Positions 7,269-15,980 of a DNA stretch of 42,863 bases are shown here, one piece after another (within the stretch, counting starts at the first letter, position 1; each line of letters opens with the position of its first letter). Position numbers and translations under genes: made by a program. The DNA is from Planctomycetaceae bacterium (GTDB lineage: Bacteria; Planctomycetota; Planctomycetia; Pirellulales; Lacipirellulaceae), in NCBI GenBank assembly GCA_002702655.1, contig PABB01000037.1, positions 1-42,863 of the forward strand, given 5' to 3'. The notes beneath the pieces were generated by a model. The model had not been told where the DNA came from. It did no database searches and saw only the letters and a program-made list of their open reading frames with translations.

Positions 7269-10112
7269 ATGTCTTGTGATCTGTTTTCCGTGGGCGTTCG
7301 CGCGGGCGTCGCCGCGCTCGTCGCTTTGTTCGTGTCGACGTGCGCCGCAGTGGAGGGGCCCGAAGATTTCCGCGCTGGCTGGAAGTTCGCTCAGGGCGAT
7401 CCCGGCGGCGCGGCAGCGGTCGACTTCGACGACTCCGCTTGGACCTCCCTGCGGCTGCCGCACGATTGGGCCATCGCCGGACCGTTCGACGAAACCGAGC
7501 GGAGCGGCCACGCCGCCAAGCTCCCGTGGAAGGGCGTCGGCTGGTACCGCAAGCACGTCGCGCTCGACCTGCAGCCCGGCGAGCGGGTCTATCTGGACTT
7601 CGACGGCGTGATGGCGTTCCCGCAGGTGTACGTCAACGGCCAACTGGCGGGGACGTGGGACTACGGCTACACGTCGTTCAGCATCGACGCGACGCCCTTT
7701 GTCAAACGACAGGGCGAGAACGTCGTGGCCGTGCGCGTCGACACGACCCGCCACGGCACGCGGTGGTACCCCGGCGCGGGGATTTATCGCAAGGTCGCGC
7801 TGCGGATCGAGCGCGACACGCACCTGCAACATTGGGGCGTCGTGGTCACGACGCCGGAGGTCACCGCCCAGCGGGCCGCCGTGCATGTGGACGCTACGGT
7901 CGAGCGGTTCGACCACAAGGAGCGTCGCGGCGCGGTCGAGTTCACGATCCTCGACCCCGCCGGCGCGCAGGTCGCGCAGCGCCGCGTCGACGCCGAGTTC
8001 GACACGGGCGAGACCACGGTGTCAGCCGACTTTGAAATCGCCAACCCCAAGCTGTGGGACATCGGCGACGGGCAGCTCTACACGCTGCGCACGAAGGTGC
8101 TCGTCGACGGCGAAGCGGTCGACAGCGGTGAAGAGACGTTCGGCCTGCGCTGGTTCGAGCTGACGGCCGACGACGGATTCCATCTGAATGGGCGGCGCGT
8201 GCAGCTGTACGGCGTCAACCTGCACCACGATCAGGGGCCGCTGGGCGCCGCGTTCTATCCGCGGGCGATGGAGCGACAACTGGAAATCATGCGCGAGATG
8301 GGCGTCAACGCGATTCGCACCAGCCACAACGCCCCCGCGCCCGAGCTGCTTGATCTGTGCGATCGGATGGGCCTGTTCGTGTGGGACGAGTGCTTTGACA
8401 AGTGGGACAAGACAGCCGACCGCAGCGGGCCGGACGCCCCCAGCTACCGCGACCACGGCGAGCGGCACCTGGGCAGTATGGTCCGCCGCGACCGCAATCA
8501 CCCGTCGGTCTTCGTGTGGTCGATCGGCAACGAAATCCCCGGCAGCCAGGGCGCCCGCCCCGATCGCATGCAGATGTACGCCGACATCGTCCGCAAGCAC
8601 GACCCGACGCGCCCGGTCGGCATCGGCTGCCACATTCCCAGCCAGGTGCGCGAGGGCATGTTCGAGGGCGTCGACTTCACGGGCTGGAACTATGCCCGCC
8701 GGTACGCGGATTACCACGAGCGATACCCGGATCGGCCGATTATCTACAGCGAGTCAGCCTCAGCGCTCAGCACCCGCGGCTTCTACGAGCTGCCGCTGCC
8801 GACGGGCAAAACGGACTATGCCAACGAGGCGCTGCAGGTCGACTCGTACGATTTCAACGCCGCCCCGTGGAGCGACATCGCCGACCGCGAGTTCGCGCTC
8901 ATGCAGCGCGACCCGTTCGTCGCCGGCGAGTTTGTCTGGACTGGGTTCGACTACCTCGGCGAGCCGACCCCATTCACCGCCGAGGCCCGTAGTTCGTACT
9001 TCGGCATCGTTGATCTGTGCGGGATCCCCAAGGATCGGTACTGGCTGTATCGCAGCTACTGGCGTCCCGAGGAGACCACGGTTCACATTCTGCCGCATTG
9101 GAATTGGCCCGACCGCGTCGGCCAGTCCGTGCCAGTCATGGTTTACACCAACGGAGACGAGGCCGAGCTGTTTCTCAACGGCAAGTCCCAGGGCCGCCGC
9201 CGCAAGGGCGAGCGGCCCGAGCAGCCGGAGAACCTGGCCGCCAGCGGCACGCTGAGCGCCACCTCCAGCCAAGCCGGGCGCCCGACGGACGATGCGATCG
9301 ACGGCGATCCCCAGTCGCGGTGGTGCGCCAGCGACGCCCGCCCGTTTCAGACGTTCGCGGTTGACCTGGGTAGCGAGCAGACGATCAAGTTCATCTCGAT
9401 CGAGTTCGAGCAAGCGGCGCGGAACTATGGCTTCGTCGTGGAAGTTTCCAGCGACGGCATGAATTGGGACGCCGTGGCCGAGCAGGAGGCGGGCTGGGGC
9501 ATTGCCAATTACGCGCCGCAGAACCGGCAGTTCGACGTCGACGCCCGCGGCCGCTACGTGAGGATCCGCTTCAACGACTTGGCAGAAGGAACCTGGGCCA
9601 GCATCTACGAGCTGGGCGTCTACCCGGCGCGGGCCGAGTCCGACTACTACGACCCCATCTACGACTACCGGCTGCGCTGGAGCGACGTAACGTACGAGCC
9701 GGGCGAGCTGAGAGTTGTGGCCTACAAAGACGGCGCCAAGATTGGCGAAGCGACGCGCCGCACCGCCGGCCCGCCGGCCCAACTGCGGCTGACGCCCGAC
9801 CGCACAGAGTTGGCGGCCACGGGCGACGACCTGTGCTACCTGCTGGTCGAGGCGCTCGACGCCCAGGGCAACCTCTGTCCGCTGGCCGACGATACGGTGA
9901 ACTTTGACGTAAGCGGCCCCGCGGAGATTGCCGCGGTCGGCAACGGCAACCCGATCAGCTACGAGCCGTTCGTCGCCGAAACTCGTAAACTGTTCTTCGG
10001 CAAGGCGCTGCTGATCCTGCGCACCAAACCGGGCGCTGGCGGCGAGGTGACGGTTCAGGCCTCGAGCGACGGGCTCAAGTCGGCGACCGTAACCCTCAAT
10101 TCTACTCCCTAG
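7269..10112 (+). CDS. Secreted GH2 beta-galactosidase with inserted F5/8 type C domain
   Basis: A 947-residue exported family GH2 enzyme. A signal peptide (about 1-27) precedes the jelly-roll sugar-binding domain (DDSAWTSLRLPHDWAIAGPF), the immunoglobulin-like domain and the TIM barrel. The acid/base is E422 in VWSIGNEIPG and the nucleophile E495 in IIYSESASAL. After the barrel comes a DUF4982-type domain (VYTNGDEAELFLNGKSQG), interrupted at about residues 655-788 by a discoidin/F5/8 type C carbohydrate-binding module (NLAASGTLSATSSQAG to YVRIRFNDL); the DUF4982 strand then resumes (LRWSDVTYEPGELRVVAYKD) and an Ig-like C-terminus closes the chain. It should remove terminal beta-galactose, complementing the GH53 neighbour; other beta-glycosides remain possible. 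Confidence 0.85.
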   Translation: MSCDLFSVGVRAGVAALVALFVSTCAAVEGPEDFRAGWKFAQGDPGGAAAVDFDDSAWTSLRLPHDWAIAGPFDETERSGHAAKLPWKGVGWYRKHVALDLQPGERVYLDFDGVMAFPQVYVNGQLAGTWDYGYTSFSIDATPFVKRQGENVVAVRVDTTRHGTRWYPGAGIYRKVALRIERDTHLQHWGVVVTTPEVTAQRAAVHVDATVERFDHKERRGAVEFTILDPAGAQVAQRRVDAEFDTGETTVSADFEIANPKLWDIGDGQLYTLRTKVLVDGEAVDSGEETFGLRWFELTADDGFHLNGRRVQLYGVNLHHDQGPLGAAFYPRAMERQLEIMREMGVNAIRTSHNAPAPELLDLCDRMGLFVWDECFDKWDKTADRSGPDAPSYRDHGERHLGSMVRRDRNHPSVFVWSIGNEIPGSQGARPDRMQMYADIVRKHDPTRPVGIGCHIPSQVREGMFEGVDFTGWNYARRYADYHERYPDRPIIYSESASALSTRGFYELPLPTGKTDYANEALQVDSYDFNAAPWSDIADREFALMQRDPFVAGEFVWTGFDYLGEPTPFTAEARSSYFGIVDLCGIPKDRYWLYRSYWRPEETTVHILPHWNWPDRVGQSVPVMVYTNGDEAELFLNGKSQGRRRKGERPEQPENLAASGTLSATSSQAGRPTDDAIDGDPQSRWCASDARPFQTFAVDLGSEQTIKFISIEFEQAARNYGFVVEVSSDGMNWDAVAEQEAGWGIANYAPQNRQFDVDARGRYVRIRFNDLAEGTWASIYELGVYPARAESDYYDPIYDYRLRWSDVTYEPGELRVVAYKDGAKIGEATRRTAGPPAQLRLTPDRTELAATGDDLCYLLVEALDAQGNLCPLADDTVNFDVSGPAEIAAVGNGNPISYEPFVAETRKLFFGKALLILRTKPGAGGEVTVQASSDGLKSATVTLNSTP

Positions 10113-10158
10113 CCGGGCCGCTACGCGGGCCGGAGAGCAACGCCCGATATCGTGACGG

Positions 10159-10178
10159 CGGACGGGCGTAGCCGTCCG
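10159..10178. other. Short hairpin after the GH2 gene
   Basis: CGGACGG (10159-10165), a 6-base loop and CCGTCCG (10172-10178) form a perfect 7-bp stem in the gap between the beta-galactosidase and miaE. There is no T-run, so it is only a candidate transcript end. Confidence 0.4.
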
Positions 10179-10224
10179 GCTAAGGACGACTCAATCATAC
10201 CTCAGCGCTTTGCTGCGAGTTCCC

Positions 10225-10800
10225 ATGCTTCACCTGCAATCGACGACCCGCCCGCAATGGTTCGAGCAAGTCGACGCTCGGCTTGACGAGGTGCTGATCG
10301 ACCACGCCCACTGCGAGAAGAAAGCGGCGGGCACGGCGATGAATCTCATTTTCCACTACGTGGAAAATCGCGAGCTATGCCAGGAGATGACGGAGATCGT
10401 CAACGAGGAATTGGAGCACTTTCACATGGTGCTGGAGCTGCTGGAGAAGCGCGGCATCCGCTTTCGCCGCCTGCGGCCCAGCCAGTACGGCAGCAAGCTG
10501 CACGAGCTGATCCGCAAGCAGGAACCCCAGCGGGCGATCGACCGGCTGCTGGTCGCCGGGCTGATCGAAGCCCGCAGTTGCGAACGATTCAGCGCGCTGG
10601 CCGACCATGTGGACGACGCCGAGCTGGCCGCGTTCTATCGCGGGCTGTTCGAGTCGGAGGCCCGGCACCACTCGACTTACACGCGGCTGGCGCGCCACTA
10701 CGGCAGCGAAGAACAAATCAATGAGCGGTTGGCCGAGCTCTATGCGGCCGAAGCGGCCATCATTGCCGAGGGCGAGCCGCTGCCGCGGATGCACAGTTAG
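10225..10800 (+). CDS. miaE: tRNA 2-methylthio-N6-isopentenyladenosine-37 hydroxylase MiaE
   Basis: A 191-residue protein matching MiaE, a diiron monooxygenase that hydroxylates ms2i6A37 of tRNAs reading UNN codons. The ligand pattern of a ferritin-like four-helix bundle is visible: E31 in HCEKKAAGTAM, E62xxH65 in EELEHFHMVLELLE, and E145xxH148 in FESEARHHSTY. Length is slightly under that of the enterobacterial protein. The ATG at 10225 was preferred to an in-frame TTG at 10210 because MLHLQSTTRPQW starts like the family. It stands alone between the galactan genes and a convergent gene; a strong palindrome follows its stop. Confidence 0.88.
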   Translation: MLHLQSTTRPQWFEQVDARLDEVLIDHAHCEKKAAGTAMNLIFHYVENRELCQEMTEIVNEELEHFHMVLELLEKRGIRFRRLRPSQYGSKLHELIRKQEPQRAIDRLLVAGLIEARSCERFSALADHVDDAELAAFYRGLFESEARHHSTYTRLARHYGSEEQINERLAELYAAEAAIIAEGEPLPRMHS

Positions 10801-10808
10801 CGCAAACT

Positions 10809-10841
10809 CGCGTGCCACGGCTCACAGAGCCGTGGCACGCG
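10809..10841. repeat. Dispersed palindrome, copy 2
   Basis: A perfect 15-bp stem (10809-10823 with 10827-10841) around the 3-base loop ACA, nine bases after the miaE stop. The core CGTGCCACGGCTC/GAGCCGTGGCACG shares its centre with the element at 4857-4930. It separates two convergent genes and could act as a bidirectional terminator or mRNA-stabilising hairpin; no T-run is present. Confidence 0.75.
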
Positions 10842-10886
10842 CGGGTTCGCAGAGCGGCGAACGCCTGCCGACGTCGCGTTGCGAGC

Positions 10887-11507
10887 CTACTTCGCTTCGC
10901 CTTCTTCAGGCGGTTGCTCGGGGGCGGACTCCGACTGCGGAGCGGGCGCGGGTTCGCTGGGAGCTTCGCCTTCGCCAGCGGGAGCCGACGCCGGCGCCCC
11001 GCCGGAGCCGCGGGCAAACTCATACGCGACGAACGTCCCCAGCGCCATGAACACGGCTTGCCACACGTCGGGTTCGCCGGGGACCAGCGGGCCTTTCGCG
11101 GCCTCGGGCCGGCCGCCGGTGCGCGGCGTGCGGTCGGGAACCTCTTGCTCTTCGACCTCCGCGTCGTCGGCGCCTTCGTCCGCCGTTTCCTCGTCCGCTG
11201 TTTCGTCCGATTCCTTCAGTTCGGGCTTCGCGACGTCGCTGTCGAGGCCGCGCTTCATGACCATGCCTTTGACCGCCGGCGCTCCGGCAATCGCGGCCAG
11301 TGCGATCAACCCCGCGATTGCTCCGCGCAGGTAGCTGGCGTGGTGCATGGCCGCAGCGCTGTTGAGCTGTCGCACCCCCAGCCCCGTCAGCAGTCCCACG
11401 ACGACCGGGAACCAAGTCATTTCGCTGCCGGTGACCAGTTCCAGGCCAATATTGGCGGCCAAGCCGACCAGTGCGCCGATGATCCCACCGACAATTGTCT
11501 GCCCCAT
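10887..11507 (-). CDS. Membrane protein of unknown function with acidic/proline-rich segments
   Basis: A 206-residue protein with no family I recognise. The N-terminus (IVGGIIGALVGLAANIGLEL) and the next segment (FPVVVGLLTGLGVRQL) are hydrophobic and glycine-rich, and a third helix follows (LRGAIAGLIALAAIAGAPAV). Then comes an acidic stretch (about 103-135, rich in Asp and Glu), a short helix (AVFMALGTFVAYEFARG), and a Pro/Ala/Glu-rich tail. It probably spans the inner membrane with charged soluble segments. The ATG at 11507 was chosen because the residues upstream in this frame look non-coding. It is convergent with miaE. Confidence 0.6.
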   Translation of the reverse strand: MGQTIVGGIIGALVGLAANIGLELVTGSEMTWFPVVVGLLTGLGVRQLNSAAAMHHASYLRGAIAGLIALAAIAGAPAVKGMVMKRGLDSDVAKPELKESDETADEETADEGADDAEVEEQEVPDRTPRTGGRPEAAKGPLVPGEPDVWQAVFMALGTFVAYEFARGSGGAPASAPAGEGEAPSEPAPAPQSESAPEQPPEEGEAK

Positions 11508-11840
11508 TGCGTGCGCCTTTCGGGGGCGACCCCCGGTTCGAGAAGAGTGGCTGCGCTGCGGCGTCGCCGAGCCGTCCGGATGCGCTTCTCCTGTAGTGTA
11601 ATGCGGCAGACTCGCCAGCGTCAATTCGGCGACGCGCCCCCCGGGGCCGGCGGCCCACTCGTCGCCCGCCGCACCGGCGACTAGAATGGTCGGTTTGTCC
11701 GCACGCGGCAGGACCGCCGGTTCTCCCGCGCGAGCCGGATTGCTCTGAACTTGCCTACCATCGCGGTGCCGCCGGTCCGTTGGGCCGACATCGCGAATTG
11801 ATCAACTCGCTCAACGACTCGATTCCACGGAAACAGTTAC

Positions 11841-12908
11841 ATGAAAATCGCAGTGATTGGCGGCGACGGCACCGGCCCCGAGGTCGCCGCCGAAGGCGTG
11901 AAAGTGCTCAAATCGGTCGCCAAGCTCGAAGGTTTCGAGAAAGAGCTCGAGCTGACCAACCTGGACTGGGGCGGCGACCGCTACCTGAAGACCGGCGAGG
12001 CGCTGCCCGCCGACGGGCTGGACCAGTTGCGACAGTTCGACGGCATCCTGCTGGGCGCCGTGGGGCACCCCGACGTGAAGCCCGGCATCCTGGAGCGCAA
12101 GCTGCTGCTCGACCTGCGGTTCGGCCTGGATCAGTACATCAATCTGCGGCCCGTGAAACTGTTTCCCGGCGTCGAGACGCCGCTGAAGGACAAGGGGCCC
12201 GACGACATCGATTTCGTCGTCGTCCGCGAAAACACCGAGGACCTGTACTGCGGCGCCGGCGGGTTCATGCACAAGGGCACGCCGCGGGAGGTCGCCACGC
12301 AGACGGCCATCTACACCCGCGGCGGTTGCGAGCGCTGCATTCGCTACGCGTTCGAACTGACCCGCAAGCGGAACAACCCCAAGGGCAAGAAGCTGACCCT
12401 GGTCGCCAAAACCAACGTGCTGACCACGGGACACGACCTGTGGTGGCGCACCTTCAACGAGGTGGCTGAGGAATACCCGGACGTGGAGAAGGATTACAAC
12501 CACGTCGACGCCTGCTGCATGTGGATCGTCAAGAATCCCGAGTACTACGACGTGATTGTCACGACCAACATGTTCGGCGACATCATCACGGACCTGTCGG
12601 GGATCATCCAGGGCGGCATGGGCGTGGCGGCGGGCGGGAACATCAATCCCGATCCCGGCGGGGTCAGCATGTTCGAGCCGATGGGCGGCAGCGCTCCCAA
12701 GTACACCGGCACGGGCAAGATCAACCCCATCGCCACGATCAATGCCGTGAGCATGATGCTGGATCAGTTGGGCCAGGAAGCCGCCGCCGAGCGGGTGATG
12801 AGCGCCATCATGCACGTGACCGGCACGAAAATGAAAAGCCAGTCCGCGGGCAAGATGGGCTACAGCACGAGCGAAGTCGGCGACTTGGTGCTCGATGCAC
12901 TGGCGTAG
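11841..12908 (+). CDS. leuB: 3-isopropylmalate dehydrogenase family enzyme (LeuB-like)
   Basis: A 355-residue member of the isocitrate/isopropylmalate dehydrogenase family. The start ([14 protein letters not shown]), the substrate-loop region [32 protein letters not shown], the metal-binding [12 protein letters not shown] and the nucleotide-site [12 protein letters not shown] are all visible. The [17 protein letters not shown] segment favours 3-isopropylmalate (leucine synthesis, NAD-dependent oxidative decarboxylation) over isocitrate, but related tartrate/malate or homoisocitrate enzymes are not excluded. It is not next to leuA, leuC or leuD. The GGAA at 11829-11832 is a weak ribosome site. 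An imperfect hairpin follows the stop. Confidence 0.75.
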   Translation: MKIAVIGGDGTGPEVAAEGVKVLKSVAKLEGFEKELELTNLDWGGDRYLKTGEALPADGLDQLRQFDGILLGAVGHPDVKPGILERKLLLDLRFGLDQYINLRPVKLFPGVETPLKDKGPDDIDFVVVRENTEDLYCGAGGFMHKGTPREVATQTAIYTRGGCERCIRYAFELTRKRNNPKGKKLTLVAKTNVLTTGHDLWWRTFNEVAEEYPDVEKDYNHVDACCMWIVKNPEYYDVIVTTNMFGDIITDLSGIIQGGMGVAAGGNINPDPGGVSMFEPMGGSAPKYTGTGKINPIATINAVSMMLDQLGQEAAAERVMSAIMHVTGTKMKSQSAGKMGYSTSEVGDLVLDALA

Positions 12909-12921
12909 CGGTTAGTTGGAT

Positions 12922-12980
12922 GTCCGTGGTCAGTGGTCCGTTGTCGGCGGCGGAATCGCGGTACTGCGCACCGATTCCGC
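12922..12980. repeat. GGTC-rich degenerate repeat plus hairpin
   Basis: After leuB, 12922-12945 reads GTCCGTGGTC-AGTGGTC-CGTTGTC, a short degenerate repeat. Next comes a hairpin: GCGGAATCG (12950-12958), a 2-base bulge, GGT-like closing bases and ACCGATTCCGC (12970-12980), with AAAA rather than T after it. The GGTCA-type repeat resembles the arms of the perfect palindrome at 31714-31795. Confidence 0.45.
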
Positions 12981-13037
12981 AAAACTGACCGTCCTAGCCC
13001 ACGACGGCAGCGGCGGGGCGACTGGAGTGAGGGCAGA

Positions 13038-13217
13038 ATGAAGAAGGCATGGCCGTACGTCATGATTTGGATCATGGCAGCGACAGTCGCGCTGGTGATC
13101 TCGCCGGCCGACCAGATGTCGAATCTTATTGCGACAATCTGCATCGTTGCCGTCGCGACGCCGGCGTATTGGTTCGGATATCGACGCGGCGCGGCTGAGC
13201 AGTCGAACTCAGAATGA
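13038..13217 (+). CDS. Small two-helix membrane protein
   Basis: A 59-residue protein starting MKKAWPYVMIWIMAATVALV, with two hydrophobic segments (about 5-20 and 28-48) and a short charged tail ([12 protein letters not shown]). No family is recognised. The ATG at 13038 has a GAGTGAGGG-like purine stretch (13025-13033) upstream. Its TGA overlaps the ATG of the following HisA-like gene (ATGA, 13214-13217), implying translational coupling and perhaps a shared role. Confidence 0.6.
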   Translation: MKKAWPYVMIWIMAATVALVISPADQMSNLIATICIVAVATPAYWFGYRRGAAEQSNSE

Positions 13218-13975
13218 CTCCGCCGCACGCGCCGCTGGCGCTGGTTCCCGTGCTCGACGTCGCCGCGGGGCAGTTGGTACGTGCTGTGGAGGGGCGTCGC
13301 GACGAGTACCTACCCTGGACGAGCCCGCTGGCGCCGACGGCCGATCCGGCGGAGTTCGTACGCAACGCAACGGCGCTCGTCGAGCGTCTGGCGGCGAGCG
13401 AAGTGGCGACGCCGACCTACGCCGCGGACCTCGATGCATTGCAGGGCGGCACGCCGCAGTGGGATTTATGGTCCGAGTTGGCCGGCGAGTATGCCCTGTG
13501 GTGCGACGCCGGGCTGCGAACGGCGGACCAGTTGCAGCGGATGACCGAACTAGTCGCTCCCCGCGGAGGGCGGGCGATCGTTGCCACGGAAACGGCCGCC
13601 AGCATGGCCGCTTTGCTTGATCTTGTGGCCGCCGCCGATCCGCAGCAGGTGGCGGTGAGCTTTGACTGGCGCGGCGCGCGACCTCTGTCGCACGGCGGGT
13701 GGCTGACGGCGGGCGCGTGGCTCGACTTGGCGGGCACTCTCTACAATCGCGGCGTGCGATCTTTCGTCGTGATCGACTTGGCGACCGTTGGCGGTGACGC
13801 CGGCCCCAGCGTCGCGGAGCGTTGCCGACAGCTTCGGCAACGGTTGCCCGATTGTCAGTTGCTGGCCGGCGGCGGCGTGCGCCACGCGGACGACGCCGAC
13901 CGACTGGTCGCGGCCGGGTGCGACGGGGTGCTCGCCGCAAGCTGGCTGCACCGACTGGCTGAGCGTGGCGGCTAG
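13214..13975 (+). CDS. HisA/HisF-related TIM-barrel protein
   Basis: A 253-residue protein resembling the HisA/HisF phosphoribosyl isomerase fold. It begins [18 protein letters not shown], parallel to the first strand of HisA (IDLKDGKVVR), and ends with [31 protein letters not shown], the phosphate-binding last strands. The middle is divergent, so the canonical histidine reaction is doubtful. From memory, a HisA-like protein of this kind (the 'Orf20' type) accompanies tetrahydromethanopterin C1 genes in methylotrophs and planctomycetes; no such genes are near here, so that role is speculation. It is coupled to the small membrane protein before it, and its TAG interleaves with the stop of the convergent P-type ATPase. 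Confidence 0.7.
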   Translation: MTPPHAPLALVPVLDVAAGQLVRAVEGRRDEYLPWTSPLAPTADPAEFVRNATALVERLAASEVATPTYAADLDALQGGTPQWDLWSELAGEYALWCDAGLRTADQLQRMTELVAPRGGRAIVATETAASMAALLDLVAAADPQQVAVSFDWRGARPLSHGGWLTAGAWLDLAGTLYNRGVRSFVVIDLATVGGDAGPSVAERCRQLRQRLPDCQLLAGGGVRHADDADRLVAAGCDGVLAASWLHRLAERGG

Positions 13976-15843
13976 TTCACGTGGCTCAGCGTCTTGGGCG
14001 GCCACGCCGCGCGGAGCGCGTTGAGCACGGCAATCACGTCGATCACCTCCTGGGTGACGGCCCCGGCCACCGGCGGCAGGTAGCCGGCCGCGGCCAGCAG
14101 CATGCCCACGACGCTGGCGGCCATGCCGCCCACGGCGCTCTGCAGGGCGATGCGGCGCATCCGCTGGCTGATGTGCATGAACTCGTCGAGCTTCGCCAGC
14201 GAGCTGTCCATCACCACCACGTCGGCCGCCTCCGTGGTCACGTCGCTGGCTTGCCCAAAGGCGATGCCGACGGTCGCCGCGACCAGCGCGGGGGCGTCGT
14301 TGATCCCATCGCCCACGAACAACGTGTCGCCCTGGGCCGTTTCGCGGCGCACGTGCTCCAGCTTTTCTTCGGGGCTTTGGCTGGCGTAGATTTCGCTCAC
14401 CCCGACCGCGTCGGCCAGGTACCGCACTTCCGATTCACGATCCCCCGACAGCAGCATGATGCGCTGCACGCCGTGCTGGGGGGCCAGGTGCTCGACGAAC
14501 GGCGCCCCGTCGTGCCGCGGCGCATCGCGAAACTGGTACGTCGTCGCCAAGCGGTCGTCGATGAGCACCACGCACTCCATGCCGCCCCCTGGCGGCGGCA
14601 ACTCGCCGGCGGCGGCGGGGTTTTCGGACAGCAGCTGGTCGCGGTTGGTAATCCGCACGCGGCGCCCGTCGACCAGCGCGCTCAGGCCGGCTCCGGGCGC
14701 TTCGCTGATTTCGCCCACCTCGGCCAGCGGCACGTTCTGCTCGACGCCCGCGCGACGAATCGCCGCAGCCAAGGGATGTTTGGAGTACCGCTCGACGCTG
14801 GCCGCCAGGGCGAGCACGTCATGCGCAGCAAATCCGGCGGCCAGTTTCTCGCCCACCAACTGCGGCGCGCCGTAGGTGAGCGTGCCCGTTTTGTCGAGGA
14901 TCACGGTACGGCAGCGATCGGCGCGCTCCAGCGCGGCCGGATCGCGAATGATGATCGCCCGCCGCGCCGCCAACGAAATCGAGCCGATGATCGCCACGGG
15001 AATGGCGATCAGCAGCGGGCAGGGCGTGGCTACGACCAACACGGCGAGAAAACGAATCGCCTCGCCGCTGGCCGCCCACGCGGCGATCGCCAACGCGACG
15101 GCAATTGGCGTGTAGTAGGCGCCCAACTGATCGCCCAATCGCCGCAGCTGCGGCCGCTGCTGCTGCGACGACTGCATGACCTCCATGATCTTCGCGTATC
15201 GCGAGTCGACCGCCTGCTTGTCCGTGCGGATCGTCAGCGCCGTGTCGCCGTTGATCGAGCCCGACAGGACCGGCGAGCCGGGCGTCTTAGCCATGTCGTA
15301 CGGTTCGCCGGTCAGGTACGACTCGTCCATCACGCCGCGGCCGGCGATGACCGTGCCGTCGACCGGGCACACCTCGTGGGGAAAGACGACCAGCACGTCG
15401 CCCACCGCCACCTCCTCCAGGGCCACGTCGTCGACGGCGTCGTTGTGCTTGCGGTGCGCGACCGAGGGCATGCGTTTGGCCAGCGCCGCCAGCACCGACG
15501 ACGCGCTGCGAACCGCGTAGTTTTCCAGCGCTTCGCCGCCGGAGAGCATCAGCACGACCAGCGTGCCCGCCAGGTACTCGCCCAGCACGACCGACGCCAC
15601 GATCGAAATGCCGGCGAGCAAGTCAGAGCCGAACTCGCGCCGCAACAGCTTCCCGAGCAATTCCAGCACCAACGGCACGCCGCCCAGCGCCAGCGCGATC
15701 CACAACGGCCAATTCGCCTGGGCGGCGACCGTGGCGTTGCCGCCGTAGCGCAGGGCCAGATGCACGACAATCGCCGCGAGCGCCAGCGCCGCGATGGCGG
15801 CCTGCCGTCGACTGGACGAGACGAGTGCGAACGATTTGGCCAT
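13972..15843 (-). CDS. Metal-transporting P1B-type ATPase with TPCP motif
   Basis: A 623-residue P-type ATPase of the heavy-metal class: TGEP (177-180), DKTGT with the phosphorylated Asp (316-320), HP (355-356) and GDGIND (510-515). The transmembrane metal motif is TPCP (272-275), not CPC, and QEVID (597-601) lies in the last helix. As I recall, TPCP plus QExxD defines the P1B-5 subgroup, whose studied members move nickel or iron out of the cell. There is no N-terminal HMA domain and no C-terminal hemerythrin domain, which the best-known P1B-5 enzyme has. It probably exports a divalent metal across the inner membrane; the ion is inference. It lies downstream of metG on the same strand, 137 bases away. 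Confidence 0.85.
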   Translation of the reverse strand: MAKSFALVSSSRRQAAIAALALAAIVVHLALRYGGNATVAAQANWPLWIALALGGVPLVLELLGKLLRREFGSDLLAGISIVASVVLGEYLAGTLVVLMLSGGEALENYAVRSASSVLAALAKRMPSVAHRKHNDAVDDVALEEVAVGDVLVVFPHEVCPVDGTVIAGRGVMDESYLTGEPYDMAKTPGSPVLSGSINGDTALTIRTDKQAVDSRYAKIMEVMQSSQQQRPQLRRLGDQLGAYYTPIAVALAIAAWAASGEAIRFLAVLVVATPCPLLIAIPVAIIGSISLAARRAIIIRDPAALERADRCRTVILDKTGTLTYGAPQLVGEKLAAGFAAHDVLALAASVERYSKHPLAAAIRRAGVEQNVPLAEVGEISEAPGAGLSALVDGRRVRITNRDQLLSENPAAAGELPPPGGGMECVVLIDDRLATTYQFRDAPRHDGAPFVEHLAPQHGVQRIMLLSGDRESEVRYLADAVGVSEIYASQSPEEKLEHVRRETAQGDTLFVGDGINDAPALVAATVGIAFGQASDVTTEAADVVVMDSSLAKLDEFMHISQRMRRIALQSAVGGMAASVVGMLLAAAGYLPPVAGAVTQEVIDVIAVLNALRAAWPPKTLSHVN

Positions 15844-15980
15844 GCCGCCATTGTAGACGGCCGTGGCCGTTGCACAGCAGGGCGGTTGGGGATTTCAACT
15901 GCGGGCGCGACGCGACGACTTGATGCGGTCGTTGCGCCACGCGCAGTGTGCGGCGCGTGCGATCACGCTCAGCTTGCGCG

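Noticed and set aside
11841-12908. Isocitrate dehydrogenase
   Set aside because: The substrate-loop segment with [17 protein letters not shown] fits isopropylmalate-type enzymes better.
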